NCBI GenBank assembly: GCA_964526475.1
Contig: CAZGKF010000062.1
Coordinates: 1-14,790, forward strand
DNA: 14,790 nucleotides
Source: CAYVTV01 sp964526475
GTDB taxonomy: Bacteria > Bacteroidota > Bacteroidia > Bacteroidales > GCA-2748055
Reading direction: 5' to 3'
Shown here: positions 5,243-13,312 of the stretch, in pieces
Layout of the letters: every line of letters starts with the position of its first letter
How positions within the stretch are numbered: position 1 is the first letter of the stretch
Program-made: the position numbers and the translations under genes
The notes under the pieces: model-generated
What the model saw: the letters and a program-made list of their open reading frames with translations, nothing else
Told to the model about the DNA's origin: nothing
Database searches by the model: none

Positions 5243-5788
5243 ATGATTACATTAAAACAATACAAAGAAGTTCAGGAATTAGCCATCGGGCTGATTGAAA
5301 AGGCAGGCTTGTTCATTACACCCGCTGAGAAAGAAAAAATTACCGTAGCCGATTTCGGGTTGAGCGACATTTACAACCAGGGTATTCAGGTACTCACTTT
5401 TTTCGAGACCGAACGCATTACCGGCAAAATATTGGTGTTACTCCCCAACCAAGCCGAACCTGAACACTGGCACCCTCCTGTCGGAAACGACCCCGGCAAA
5501 CAGGAAATTATACGTGCCGTGTGGGGGACCCTCAGGTTTTATGTGGAAGGCGATGATAATTTCACCGAAGGCCTTATCCCTAAAGGGAAAGAGGCTTGCT
5601 ACACACTCAGACATGAAATTAGCTTAAAACCCGGCGAACAATTGATCTTTCAACCCGGTGAAAAACATTGGTTTCAGGCAGGTTCCGAAGGGGCAGTTAT
5701 GTACTCATTCTCGACATGCGTGAGAGATATACTCGACGGGTTTACCGATAATACAATAGTGCGAGAGACAAAAATAGTTGACAATTAG
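5243..5788 (+). CDS. D-lyxose ketol-isomerase (cupin, YdaE-like)
   Basis: This cytoplasmic cupin isomerase interconverts D-lyxose with D-xylulose and often D-mannose with D-fructose, using a bound divalent metal. The 181-residue protein aligns well, from memory, with Bacillus subtilis YdaE: EPEHWHPPVGNDPGKQE (metal ligands His75, His77, Glu88), RAVWGTLRFYVEG, then HEISLKPGEQLIFQPGEKHWFQAGSEGAV with the last ligand His142. Length is close to the family norm (about 165-185). An in-frame TTG exists at 5237, but the ATG at 5243 is preferred; no strong ribosome binding site helps either. It lies 33 nt after the truncated MFS gene in the same direction, so the pair probably served uptake and isomerisation of one sugar. 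With the carrier damaged, the isomerase would depend on another importer. Confidence 0.88.
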   Translation: MITLKQYKEVQELAIGLIEKAGLFITPAEKEKITVADFGLSDIYNQGIQVLTFFETERITGKILVLLPNQAEPEHWHPPVGNDPGKQEIIRAVWGTLRFYVEGDDNFTEGLIPKGKEACYTLRHEISLKPGEQLIFQPGEKHWFQAGSEGAVMYSFSTCVRDILDGFTDNTIVRETKIVDN

Positions 5789-5862
5789 TAATCTCCACTT
5801 TCTAAGCAACAAACATATTTTAAACAATCTTCTTTAGTTGACGGCAATGCCCTTACGGGTCG

Positions 5863-6360
5863 CTAACCGGTAATTATTGACTCTTGCCTCATTCTTTTCA
5901 ACATTTCAAGTACCGCAGGACATATGTAAGAATTTTTCAACATCAGGTCAAGAACCTGGTACATGCGTTTTTTGTCGGTATGGGGATAATCCCGGCAGGC
6001 AGCCGGTCTCTGATCATAAACGTTGCAGTAATTATCAGGTTGAATAAAAGGACATGGCATGCTTTTAAAAACATAGTCCTGATCTTCATCTATTCTCAAA
6101 TATTTTTCTGTAAATTGGGATGGTTTGATTTTCAAATACCTGGAAAGTCTCTCAATATCCTTGTCGGAAATACGCGGGCCAAGAGAACGACAGCAGTTGG
6201 CACAGTCCATGCAATCAATTTCACTGAAAACTTCCTGATGAAGTAATCTCATGATCTTATCAAGATCAGCAGGGTTTTTCTTCTTTAACTTCTTAATAAG
6301 CTCCATGTTTGAAGGATAGTCTTTTCTGGCCTGGATATCAATAAATTGCAGAGTTTTCAT
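5863..6360 (-). CDS. YkgJ-type cysteine-cluster protein (CxxCxxCC)
   Basis: The 165-residue protein has the family signature CMDCANCCRSLGPRIS (Cys50, 53, 56, 57) and further cysteines at 103 (MPCPFI), 112 (NYCNVYDQRP), 122 (AACRDYP) and 147, the usual set thought to hold a metal centre. This UPF0153/YkgJ group is described as a putative zinc- or iron-chelating family; no reaction is established. The RPAACRDYPH segment is typical and the length is normal. It begins 10 nt after the EamA transporter stop and is probably in the same transcript; the pairing gives no clear functional link. It converges with the lyxose isomerase gene across 74 nt in which I see no strong terminator. Confidence 0.9.
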   Translation of the reverse strand: MKTLQFIDIQARKDYPSNMELIKKLKKKNPADLDKIMRLLHQEVFSEIDCMDCANCCRSLGPRISDKDIERLSRYLKIKPSQFTEKYLRIDEDQDYVFKSMPCPFIQPDNYCNVYDQRPAACRDYPHTDKKRMYQVLDLMLKNSYICPAVLEMLKRMRQESIITG

Positions 6361-6370
6361 AACAGACGTT

Positions 6371-7300
6371 TCATGCAGGGAACTGATAAGGAGGAATAAC
6401 AGGAGTTTTTTGTTTCCGGGATTTTACAGTTTTAACCTGCGACATGAACAATCCACCCAGCACAACAGCAATACCCAGAATTTTCAGAAATGGCATAGGT
6501 TCTCTGAGTAAAAGCCAGGATGCAATAGCTGCAAAAACAGGGATAAGATTGGCGAAAATATTAGCTTTTGAAATACCTATTTCCTTAATTGCCATAGTAA
6601 AAAGTAAAAAGGTTATACTGGAACCGAAAATTGCCAGGTATAGTACAGCAAGCACTGAATTAAGTGAGGGATTCAGATTAAAACCTGATAGATCAAATAC
6701 CAGGAAAAAGGGAAGAAAAAGAAACATTCCTATAGCATTCTGAAAACAGGTAATAGTATAACCATTATAGCTTCTGGTTAGTTTCTTAACTGTTACAGCA
6801 TATCCAACTGCCGCTAAAACTGCAACAAACATAAGTACAATACCTTTTAAAGTAGCTGCAAGTTCCATCCCATTTGAATATACAACCATTATAACTCCGG
6901 AAAAAGAAATGAAAATACCGGAAATATTCATCCTGCTTAACTTTTCGTTGTAAAAAAAATATCCTGCTACCGGTACGATAAGGGGTATGAGGGAGATAAT
7001 GACTGCAGCGAGAGTTGGGGAAACATATGTGAGACCAAAACTCTCTCCCATGAAATACAGAAAAGGTTCAAAAAAGGCAAGTAAAAAGAAATAGCGTAAA
7101 TCCTTTCTTCTTAAGCTTTGGAACTTCCCCATAAGTTTTGAAAGAAGAAAAAGGAAAACTGTTGAAATAATAAGCCTGATAAATACAATGGAAATGGGCT
7201 GGAAGGATTCAAAAGCAAATTTGAAAAAAACAAATGTAAACCCCCAGCAAAACATCGTAAAAACAAGCCCTGCATATACAAAATAAGCCTTTTCTTTCAT
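6371..7300 (-). CDS. EamA/DMT-family transporter
   Basis: This inner-membrane protein belongs to the drug/metabolite transporter superfamily, which mostly exports metabolites or amino acids; the substrate cannot be told. From the ATG at 7298-7300 it has 309 residues, two EamA repeats and about ten hydrophobic helices. The first repeat opens with YAGLVFTMFCWGFTFVFFKFAF and contains SPTLAAVIISLIPLIVPVAGYFFYNEKLS. The second contains ITFLLFTMAIKEIGISKANIFANLIPVFAAIASWLLLREP. The NLIPVFAAI..LLLxEP ending is the family hallmark. A longer reading from a TTG at 7319-7321 adds MCSHCHF, which does not look like the start of a membrane protein, so the ATG is preferred. The basic tail (VKSRKQK) is expected to be cytoplasmic. 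Confidence 0.9.
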   Translation of the reverse strand: MKEKAYFVYAGLVFTMFCWGFTFVFFKFAFESFQPISIVFIRLIISTVFLFLLSKLMGKFQSLRRKDLRYFFLLAFFEPFLYFMGESFGLTYVSPTLAAVIISLIPLIVPVAGYFFYNEKLSRMNISGIFISFSGVIMVVYSNGMELAATLKGIVLMFVAVLAAVGYAVTVKKLTRSYNGYTITCFQNAIGMFLFLPFFLVFDLSGFNLNPSLNSVLAVLYLAIFGSSITFLLFTMAIKEIGISKANIFANLIPVFAAIASWLLLREPMPFLKILGIAVVLGGLFMSQVKTVKSRKQKTPVIPPYQFPA

Positions 7301-7339
7301 GAAATGACAGTGAGAGCACAAAAATAAACAACTTATCGG

Positions 7340-7369
7340 TTTAGCAGATTAAACCATTGTATAATTTTT
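7340..7369 (+). promoter_or_regulatory. Possible Bacteroidota-type promoter for the lipoprotein gene
   Basis: TTTA (7340-7343), an 18-nt gap, then TAATTTTT (7362-7369) approximates the TTTG / TAnnTTTG -33/-7 pattern of Bacteroidota promoters, with one mismatch in each box. It is about 70 nt upstream of the lipoprotein start. AT-rich DNA makes chance matches likely. Confidence 0.25.
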
Positions 7370-7440
7370 ACATCTATATAAATGAAACTTTAAAAGAAAG
7401 ATATCGTATTAATAATTAAAATTTAAAATTTAAAATCAAG

Positions 7441-8292
7441 ATGATGAAAACAAAAATTCTTTTACTCAGTATCCTGTTAATCACTATAACAGCATTTACA
7501 TTTGTTTCATGTGATAAGGAACAGGAAAGATCACCTGTTATTTCAACAGTTGAAGATGATGCCATTGCAGATGTTATTTTTGACGACATTTTTGCAGAGG
7601 TTGAGTCTGCAATAGGTGTTATGGAAGGTAGTTTATATGGTGGAGCAAAAAAATCAGAAGAAGTAATTGTTTGCAAAACCATTACAGTGGAGCATCCTAA
7701 TGATTCCACCATTTGGCCGAGAACTATTACAATAGATTATGGCGAAGGCTGCACAGGTCCCAACGGAGTTGTCAGAAAAGGGGAAATCGTAATAGTAGTT
7801 AACATGGGAAGGTTTTGGCTGGAAGGATTTTCACGTACTATTACTTTTGTCGATTTTTACCTCGATGATTTCAAGGTTGAAGGCACAAAAGTTATTTCCA
7901 ACGAAGGAGAAAATGATAATGACAATATCGTTTTCAGTGTTTCCTTAACCGGAGGAAAAGTTATAGCTCCCGATGGAAGAGAAATTACAAGGGAGGTAGC
8001 TCGTCAGCGTGAATGGGTAGCCGGTTCCAATACCCCCTGGTTCAGATTTGATGATGAGTATATGGTAACCGGTCAGGCAACAGGAACCGATCGAAAAGAA
8101 AGAGCGTTTACCCGTACGATTAACAGTCCGCTGCACCTTAAACTTGCCTGTCGCTGGATAGTTGCCGGATCTGTTCTGTTTGAAACGGAAGATCTGCCCG
8201 ATGCTTTGCTGGATTACGGGGATGGCACCTGCGACAGGAATGCTACAGTTACAGTTGATGGTGTTACTAAAGATATTCTTTTACACAGATAG
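7441..8292 (+). CDS. Lipoprotein of unknown function
   Basis: I do not recognise the family. The 283-residue product begins with a lipoprotein signal: two lysine-flanked residues, a hydrophobic stretch (LLLSILLITITAFTFV) and a lipobox FVSC with Cys24. An acidic linker follows (TVEDDAIADVIFDDIFAEVESAIG). The mature part is rich in alternating beta-type sequence. Two stretches resemble each other: TITIDYGEGCTGPNGVVRKGEIVI (about 95-118) and LLDYGDGTCDRNATVTVDG (about 255-273), suggesting a duplicated beta module with one cysteine each. An EGTKVIS / VTGQATGTDRKERAF segment lies between. It is expected on the outer membrane or periplasmic face. The gene stands alone: a divergent transporter lies upstream and a strong terminator follows 20 nt after the stop. 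Either of the two first ATGs could be the start. Confidence 0.8.
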   Translation: MMKTKILLLSILLITITAFTFVSCDKEQERSPVISTVEDDAIADVIFDDIFAEVESAIGVMEGSLYGGAKKSEEVIVCKTITVEHPNDSTIWPRTITIDYGEGCTGPNGVVRKGEIVIVVNMGRFWLEGFSRTITFVDFYLDDFKVEGTKVISNEGENDNDNIVFSVSLTGGKVIAPDGREITREVARQREWVAGSNTPWFRFDDEYMVTGQATGTDRKERAFTRTINSPLHLKLACRWIVAGSVLFETEDLPDALLDYGDGTCDRNATVTVDGVTKDILLHR

Positions 8293-8312
8293 TATTTTCG
8301 ATCTTTTTTTAG

Positions 8313-8355
8313 AATCCCTGCAAAACCAGGAAAATGGTTTGCAGGGATTTTTTAT
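8313..8355 (+). terminator. Strong intrinsic terminator after the lipoprotein gene
   Basis: AATCCCTGCAAAACCA pairs with TGGTTTGCAGGGATT around GGAAAA, with one bulged A, and is followed by TTTTTATT. It separates the lipoprotein gene from the next operon. Confidence 0.9.
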
Positions 8356-8487
8356 TGCATAATTTCTATATATTTGATAATTAATAATAAAGCAGAGCTA
8401 TTATTATACTGAATTACTTATAATATAACTAGATATAACATAATTAAATGTTTTTTCGGATATCTCCCTAACTAAACATAAGCAGCT

Positions 8488-9225
8488 ATGGCTAAAATAT
8501 TCCTTTCAGGATTCGGGAAAATGATGATTTTTATCATTGTCCTAACAATTGCTATTCTTTCCTGCAAATTGCTTGTTCGAAATGAAACCATCAGTTTATT
8601 TAATGGAAAAGATCTTTCAGGATGGCATTTGGATGTGCCTGAGATAGATAATAACCCAGATACCATAATACCTTTTCTTGCAAGAGATGAAATGCTTGTA
8701 ACTTTAGGGAATCCAAGAGGGCATCTGATTGCCGATGATGTTTTTCAGGATTACCGTCTTGAAGTGGAATACCGTTTCCCTTCCACACCCGGAAATTGTG
8801 GTATTCTTGTTCACGCCTCAGATGCACGCGCCCTCTATAAGATGTTTCCTAAATCTATAGAAGTACAGATGTTTCATGAAAATGCCGGCGATTTCTGGTG
8901 TATTGTAGAGGATATCACTGTGCCTGATATGGAAAACCGACGTGGGCCAAGGGGAAAATGGGGAATAACGGAAGGGAAAAACCGCAGGATTTTGAATCTG
9001 ACCGACGGCTCGGAAAACCCCCCGGGTGAATGGAATTATATAGTTATTGAGTGCCTTGGGGATACTGTAAAGGTTTGGGTTAACAATGATATGGTAAATT
9101 ATGGATTTGACTGTACCGCGCAGAAGGGTCATATTGCTTTACAGGCAGAAGGGGCAGAAGTGGAATTTCGTAAAATAGTTTTAACCCCAATCACTAAAAT
9201 AACAGACACAAATCAAGTACAATGA
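8488..9225 (+). CDS. DUF1080 (3-keto-disaccharide hydrolase-like) lipoprotein
   Basis: DUF1080 proteins have a concanavalin-like jelly-roll fold. Some are reported as 3-keto-glycoside hydrolases; others may only bind sugar. The 245-residue protein has a signal peptide with lipobox ILSC (Cys26), then the diagnostic SLFNGKDLSGWHL (36-48). Further on are DYRLEVEYRFPSTPGNCGILVHAS, SIEVQMFHENAGDFW, GEWNYIVIECLGDTVKVWVNNDMVNYG and KGHIALQAEGAEVEFRKIVL, the usual order to the end of the domain. It should be membrane-anchored outside the cytoplasm. A shorter start at the ATG of 8521 would still leave a signal peptide. The 125-nt gap upstream (8363-8487) is very AT-rich and shows no clear promoter. 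Its stop overlaps the next start (ATGA), making it the first gene of a three-gene operon. Confidence 0.88.
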   Translation: MAKIFLSGFGKMMIFIIVLTIAILSCKLLVRNETISLFNGKDLSGWHLDVPEIDNNPDTIIPFLARDEMLVTLGNPRGHLIADDVFQDYRLEVEYRFPSTPGNCGILVHASDARALYKMFPKSIEVQMFHENAGDFWCIVEDITVPDMENRRGPRGKWGITEGKNRRILNLTDGSENPPGEWNYIVIECLGDTVKVWVNNDMVNYGFDCTAQKGHIALQAEGAEVEFRKIVLTPITKITDTNQVQ

Positions 9226-10043
9226 TCCCCGGTGATTGGTTTAAGATCCCTTGCGGATATGTCCTTGTCAAAGCATCCGATATGCTTGGCGATACAGCTC
9301 ATGAAATTTGGAAAACTAAATATTTTCCAGTTTCTGAAGATTGTATACAACTATCCATTAATAGTTTATTTTTTAAAACCGGAGAAAGAAAAGTTATACT
9401 TGATCCTGGAATGACAGTAGGTTATAATCCAGGTGACAGCTACGGAGTTAAGTATGGTATTCCGCCAACTGAACAATTAAAAGCCTTGGGCATTTTGCCA
9501 GAAGAAGTTACAGACGTAATTCTTACTCATCTTCATTTCGATCACTGTGCCGGTATTTTTATTTATAATCGTAATATTCCTGTTTCAGCATCTTTTCCTT
9601 CTGCTACCCTTCATGTCAGTTACGAACAATATAAAAATATAAACCATCCTCCTGATGTTGAAAAGGGCTCCTTTATAAAAGATTTTCTTTTTTTTGCACA
9701 AAAATTTTACGCTCTCAATATACTGAATACAGAAACAGGATGTATTTTTGAAAGCATTAAATACCGGAAATTTCATGGGCATTCCCCGGGTATGATTATT
9801 CCATATATTACCCTGGGTAACTCCATAATGGTGTATACATCCGATCTTATACCTCTTGCTCTGAACGCAGAAATAAATGTTGTAAGTTCGTATGATGTCG
9901 ACAGGGAAAAATCACAATGGGAAATGCGAAAATTTCTTGAGGAATTTGCTGCTAACAACTATATGTTGTTTCTTTTCCACGAAGAAGGAAATAATATTTT
10001 AATGAAAGAATCTTTAATTTCCGGAAGCGAGAAAAGTCAGTGA
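9222..10043 (+). CDS. Metallo-beta-lactamase-fold hydrolase
   Basis: This is a two-metal MBL-fold enzyme of 273 residues without a signal peptide, so probably cytoplasmic. The metal set is complete: HLHFDH (His103, His105, Asp107, His108), GHSPG (His187), TSD (Asp208) and His253 near the C-terminus. The N-terminal part (CIQLSINSLFFKTGERKVILDPGMTVG) and the 'GHSPG..MVYTSDLIP' run place it in the broad group with lactonase-like and glyoxalase-like members; the substrate is open. Its ATG overlaps the DUF1080 stop by 4 nt and its own stop overlaps the next gene's GTG, so all three are translationally coupled. Confidence 0.88.
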   Translation: MIPGDWFKIPCGYVLVKASDMLGDTAHEIWKTKYFPVSEDCIQLSINSLFFKTGERKVILDPGMTVGYNPGDSYGVKYGIPPTEQLKALGILPEEVTDVILTHLHFDHCAGIFIYNRNIPVSASFPSATLHVSYEQYKNINHPPDVEKGSFIKDFLFFAQKFYALNILNTETGCIFESIKYRKFHGHSPGMIIPYITLGNSIMVYTSDLIPLALNAEINVVSSYDVDREKSQWEMRKFLEEFAANNYMLFLFHEEGNNILMKESLISGSEKSQ

Positions 10044-11311
10044 GTCTTAAAAAAAAATATGACATCCTTGTTATAGGGGCGGGGGCTGCCGGACTTATAG
10101 CAGCGGGACGTGCAGCTGAGTCAGGGGCAAAAGTTCTGTTGTTGGAGAAGATGCTGGAACCAGGCAGGAAACTTCTCATCACAGGCAAAGGGCGCTGTAA
10201 CATCACCAATAAAGCAGAACTTTCTGAATTTATGAAGCATATTTATCCTAACAGCAGATTCCTTCGACCGGCTTTCAGCAGTTTTTTTGCAGAAGATACA
10301 ATTCATTTTTTACAGAATTTTGGAGTAGAAACTGTTGTAGAGCGGGGAGGCAGAGTTTTCCCTGTGAGTAATAAGGCTTCTGATGTGGTTGAGGCTCTTG
10401 TGGCCTGGAATAAAAAAAATGGGGTTGAATTAGTTCTTATGACCAGGGTTTCAGACTTGCATATTGAAGAAGGCAGGATAATAGCAATTAAAGCTGAGCG
10501 GAATGGAGAATCTGAGGTTATTAAAGCGGACAGAATAATTATTTGTACAGGAGGCAGATCATATCCCGCTACAGGTTCTTCCGGAGATGGATACAGCTTG
10601 GCTGAGAAAGCCGGTCATAGCATTAATCCGCTATATCCCTCGCTTGTTCCTCTTGAAACGGATGGACTAACAGCAGGGAAATTACAGGGGCTGTCTCTTA
10701 GAAATGTGCTAGTTATGTTGTGGATAAATGATAAAAAAAGGAAGGAAGAGTTTGGTGAGATGCTTTTCACTCATTATGGGCTTTCGGGGCCTGTTATTTT
10801 GACACTTAGTCGTTTTGTTTCCATGGAACTAAAAAGCAACAATAAGGTAGAAATTTCCATTGATCTAAAACCCGCTCTGAGCGAAGAAAAACTCGATGCA
10901 CGGCTAATACGTGATCTAAGTGCAAATGGTAAGCGGCACCTTGAAAATCTTTTCCGTCTATGGCTTCCTGCCAGTATGGTTCCTGTTTTTCTGGATATTC
11001 TTTCACTGGATCCAAAAAAAGAAGCTCATCAGTTAACAGGAAAAGAAAGAAAAGGGATACTTCGTCTGATGAAAGACATGCGGTTCAGGGTTACAGGAGT
11101 TCGCTCTTTCAGGGAGGCAATTATTACATCAGGGGGGATTCCTACTAATGAAATAAATCCGAAAACTATGGAATCGCGTAAAGTGAGAAACCTGTTTTTT
11201 GCTGGTGAAGTTATTGATCTGGATGCAGATACAGGAGGTTATAATCTTCAGATAGCATGGTCCACAGGATGGCTTGCAGGTTCATCTTCTGCACACTCAG
11301 GGAATGGTTAG
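10040..11311 (+). CDS. NAD(P)/FAD-dependent oxidoreductase, BaiN/HI0933 (YhiN) family
   Basis: This is a flavoprotein of 423 residues, the usual size for the family. It starts with an FAD-binding Rossmann fold, YDILVIGAGAAGLIAAGRAA (GAGAAG at 13-18), followed by the family signature GRKLLITGKGRCNITN (about 42-57). Then come RGGRVFPVSNKASDVV, the IICTGGRSYPATGSSGDGY block, TSGGIPTNEINPKTMESR, and the closing LFFAGEVIDLDADTGGYNLQIAWSTGWLAG. Members include BaiN, implicated in bile-acid reduction, but most have no known substrate, so I give no gene name. The start is GTG at 10040, within a GTGA overlap with the MBL gene stop. It is the last gene of the operon and converges on clpX across 58 nt with no obvious terminator. 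Confidence 0.9.
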   Translation: MSLKKKYDILVIGAGAAGLIAAGRAAESGAKVLLLEKMLEPGRKLLITGKGRCNITNKAELSEFMKHIYPNSRFLRPAFSSFFAEDTIHFLQNFGVETVVERGGRVFPVSNKASDVVEALVAWNKKNGVELVLMTRVSDLHIEEGRIIAIKAERNGESEVIKADRIIICTGGRSYPATGSSGDGYSLAEKAGHSINPLYPSLVPLETDGLTAGKLQGLSLRNVLVMLWINDKKRKEEFGEMLFTHYGLSGPVILTLSRFVSMELKSNNKVEISIDLKPALSEEKLDARLIRDLSANGKRHLENLFRLWLPASMVPVFLDILSLDPKKEAHQLTGKERKGILRLMKDMRFRVTGVRSFREAIITSGGIPTNEINPKTMESRKVRNLFFAGEVIDLDADTGGYNLQIAWSTGWLAGSSSAHSGNG

Positions 11312-11369
11312 TTTGTATGTGCCGGATGTAAGCTTCGGGGATTAAAGAAACGATCAGTTAAGAAGTGAT

Positions 11370-12590
11370 TTATGCTGCTTTAAGTCTGCTGATGTTTGCT
11401 TTTTCAATTTTTTTCCGGGCATAACTTACACCAATCTTTATTTCTTTTTCATTTTTAGATGGAAGTTCAAACATTGCATCAATCATAATTATCTCGCAGA
11501 TCGACCTTAATCCTCTGGCTCCAAGCTTAAACTCCACAGCTTTTTCAACAATGTAATCGAGTACCCCTTCATCGAACAAAAGATTTATTTTGTCCATTGA
11601 AAAAAGTTTCTGATACTGCTTAATAATAGCATTTTTTGGTTCAGTAAGTATCCTTCTCAGAGTTTTTGGATCGAGAGGCTGCAAATGCGTAACAACGGGT
11701 AAACGTCCGATTATTTCCGGGATCATACCATAGGCACGGAGATCCGGGGGAGATATATACTGCAGTAAATTATCCCGGTCGATTTTATTTTTTTCCCTGC
11801 TGGCGTTATATCCAACTGTTTTAGTGTTAAGCCGTTGTCCGATTTTCTTTTCTATTCCTTCAAAAGCGCCGCCACATATGAAAAGTATATTTTTGGTATT
11901 AACGGGTATCATTTTTTGTTCAGGATGCTTACGTCCTCCCTGAGGAGGAACATTTACCACAGCTCCTTCAAGAAGTTTAAGAAGACCCTGTTGAACTCCC
12001 TCGCCGGAAACATCACGGGTAATAGAAGGATTATCTCCTTTACGTGCAATTTTATCAATCTCATCGATGAAGACTATTCCTTTCTCAGCTGCTTCCACGT
12101 TATAATCGGCTACCTGAAGGAGGCGGGTAAGAATACTTTCAATATCTTCTCCCACATACCCCGCTTCAGTAAGAACCGTAGCATCCACAATGGTAAATGG
12201 CACATGAAGCATTCGCGCGATAGTTCGTGCCAGCAGGGTTTTTCCTGTACCGGTTTCTCCAACGAGAATAATATTTGATTTTTCTAATTCAACATCATCA
12301 GCATCGGGTTTTGAAGTCTGGAGTAATCTTTTATAATGATTGTAAACAGACACAGAAAGATACTTCTTTGCCTCATCCTGCCCAATCACGTAAAGATCAA
12401 GAAACTTCTTAATTTCAATTGGTTTCAGAAGCTTGATTTTATTCACGTCGAATTCTTCCTTGAGACCGAGTTCTTCCTGAACTATTGAGTAAGCCTGTTC
12501 GATACAGCGATCACATATGTGTCCTGAGATACCTGCAATTAATAAATTAGTATCTTTTTTTTCTCTGCCACAAAATGAGCATCTGTCCAT
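11370..12590 (-). CDS. clpX: ATP-dependent Clp protease ATP-binding subunit ClpX
   Basis: ClpX is the AAA+ hexamer that unfolds tagged substrates and feeds them to ClpP. The 406 residues include the N-terminal four-cysteine zinc-binding domain (CSFC at 4-7, CDRC at 26-29). The AAA+ module follows: Walker A GETGTGKT (111-118), pore loop GYVGED (144-149), Walker B IVFIDEID (172-179), a GxRLPV-type segment (IGRLPVVTHL) and sensor 2 GARGLRS. The ClpP-docking loop, IGF in E. coli, appears as VGY (259-261) in NTKTVGYNAS, a conservative change I believe common in this phylum. Length is slightly below the 424 of E. coli. The ATG is 5 nt after the clpP stop, so the two are co-transcribed. Confidence 0.98.
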   Translation of the reverse strand: MDRCSFCGREKKDTNLLIAGISGHICDRCIEQAYSIVQEELGLKEEFDVNKIKLLKPIEIKKFLDLYVIGQDEAKKYLSVSVYNHYKRLLQTSKPDADDVELEKSNIILVGETGTGKTLLARTIARMLHVPFTIVDATVLTEAGYVGEDIESILTRLLQVADYNVEAAEKGIVFIDEIDKIARKGDNPSITRDVSGEGVQQGLLKLLEGAVVNVPPQGGRKHPEQKMIPVNTKNILFICGGAFEGIEKKIGQRLNTKTVGYNASREKNKIDRDNLLQYISPPDLRAYGMIPEIIGRLPVVTHLQPLDPKTLRRILTEPKNAIIKQYQKLFSMDKINLLFDEGVLDYIVEKAVEFKLGARGLRSICEIIMIDAMFELPSKNEKEIKIGVSYARKKIEKANISRLKAA

Positions 12591-12595
12591 AACAA

Positions 12596-13282
12596 TTACT
12601 TTTTTGCATGTATATTTTTTTCCAATATCTCATCAATAACTCCATAATCTTTAGCTTCCTGTGCTGTCATCCAGTAATCACGGTCAGAATCTTTTTCCAC
12701 CTTTTTAAAAGGGTTCCCTGTGTGTTCGGAGAGTATTTCATAGAGTTCCTTTTTCAGTTTCATGATTTCTTTAACGGTAATCTCTATATCTGAAGCCTGT
12801 CCCTGAGCACCTCCTGAAGGTTGGTGTATCATAACCCTTGCATGTTTAAGTGCAGATCTCTTTCCTTTTTTTCCTGCCGCAAGTAGTACTGCAGCCATTG
12901 AAGCAGCCATACCTGTACATATAGTAGCTATATCGGATGAAATGTATTGCATGGTGTCATAAATTCCAAGTCCGGCATGAACAGCACCACCGGGAGAATT
13001 AAAATATATCTGTATATCCTTTGAAGGATCTGATGATTCAAGAAACAGCAGTTGTGCCTGGATAATATTCGCAACATAGTCATCGATCGGAGTTCCGAGA
13101 AAAATGATTCTATCCATCATTAATCTGGAAAACACATCCATTGTGGCAATGTTAAGCTGGCGTTCCTCGATTATTGTAGGGGAGATGTAACTTCCATAAA
13201 CAGAAGAGTACCTGTCAAGAGCCAGGGAACTAATTCCCAGGTGCCCATGGGCATATTTTCGAAATTCATCACTTGGTGTCAT
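12596..13282 (-). CDS. clpP: ATP-dependent Clp protease proteolytic subunit ClpP
   Basis: ClpP is the serine protease whose double heptamer degrades proteins unfolded by ClpX. The catalytic triad is complete: Ser128 in GMAASMAA, His153 in MIHQPSGGAQGQ, and Asp202 in DSDRDYWM. Other family blocks are present: RIIFLGTPIDDYVANIIQAQLLFL and YFNSPGG. At 228 residues it carries about 30 extra N-terminal residues before SYISPTIIEERQ; these are probably removed as a propeptide or form a flexible cap. It lies 30 nt after trigger factor and 5 nt before clpX, the classic tig-clpP-clpX order. Confidence 0.98.
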   Translation of the reverse strand: MTPSDEFRKYAHGHLGISSLALDRYSSVYGSYISPTIIEERQLNIATMDVFSRLMMDRIIFLGTPIDDYVANIIQAQLLFLESSDPSKDIQIYFNSPGGAVHAGLGIYDTMQYISSDIATICTGMAASMAAVLLAAGKKGKRSALKHARVMIHQPSGGAQGQASDIEITVKEIMKLKKELYEILSEHTGNPFKKVEKDSDRDYWMTAQEAKDYGVIDEILEKNIHAKK

Positions 13283-13312
13283 AAAAGTAAATTTTTAAAT
13301 TCCAGGGTATAT

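Noticed and set aside
7301..7321. TTG-started extension of the EamA transporter
   Set aside because: The added MCSHCHF does not resemble a transporter N-terminus and an ATG follows directly before the first helix.
11312..11369. Terminator between the convergent BaiN-type gene and clpX
   Set aside because: No stem followed by a T run could be found in the 58-nt gap.
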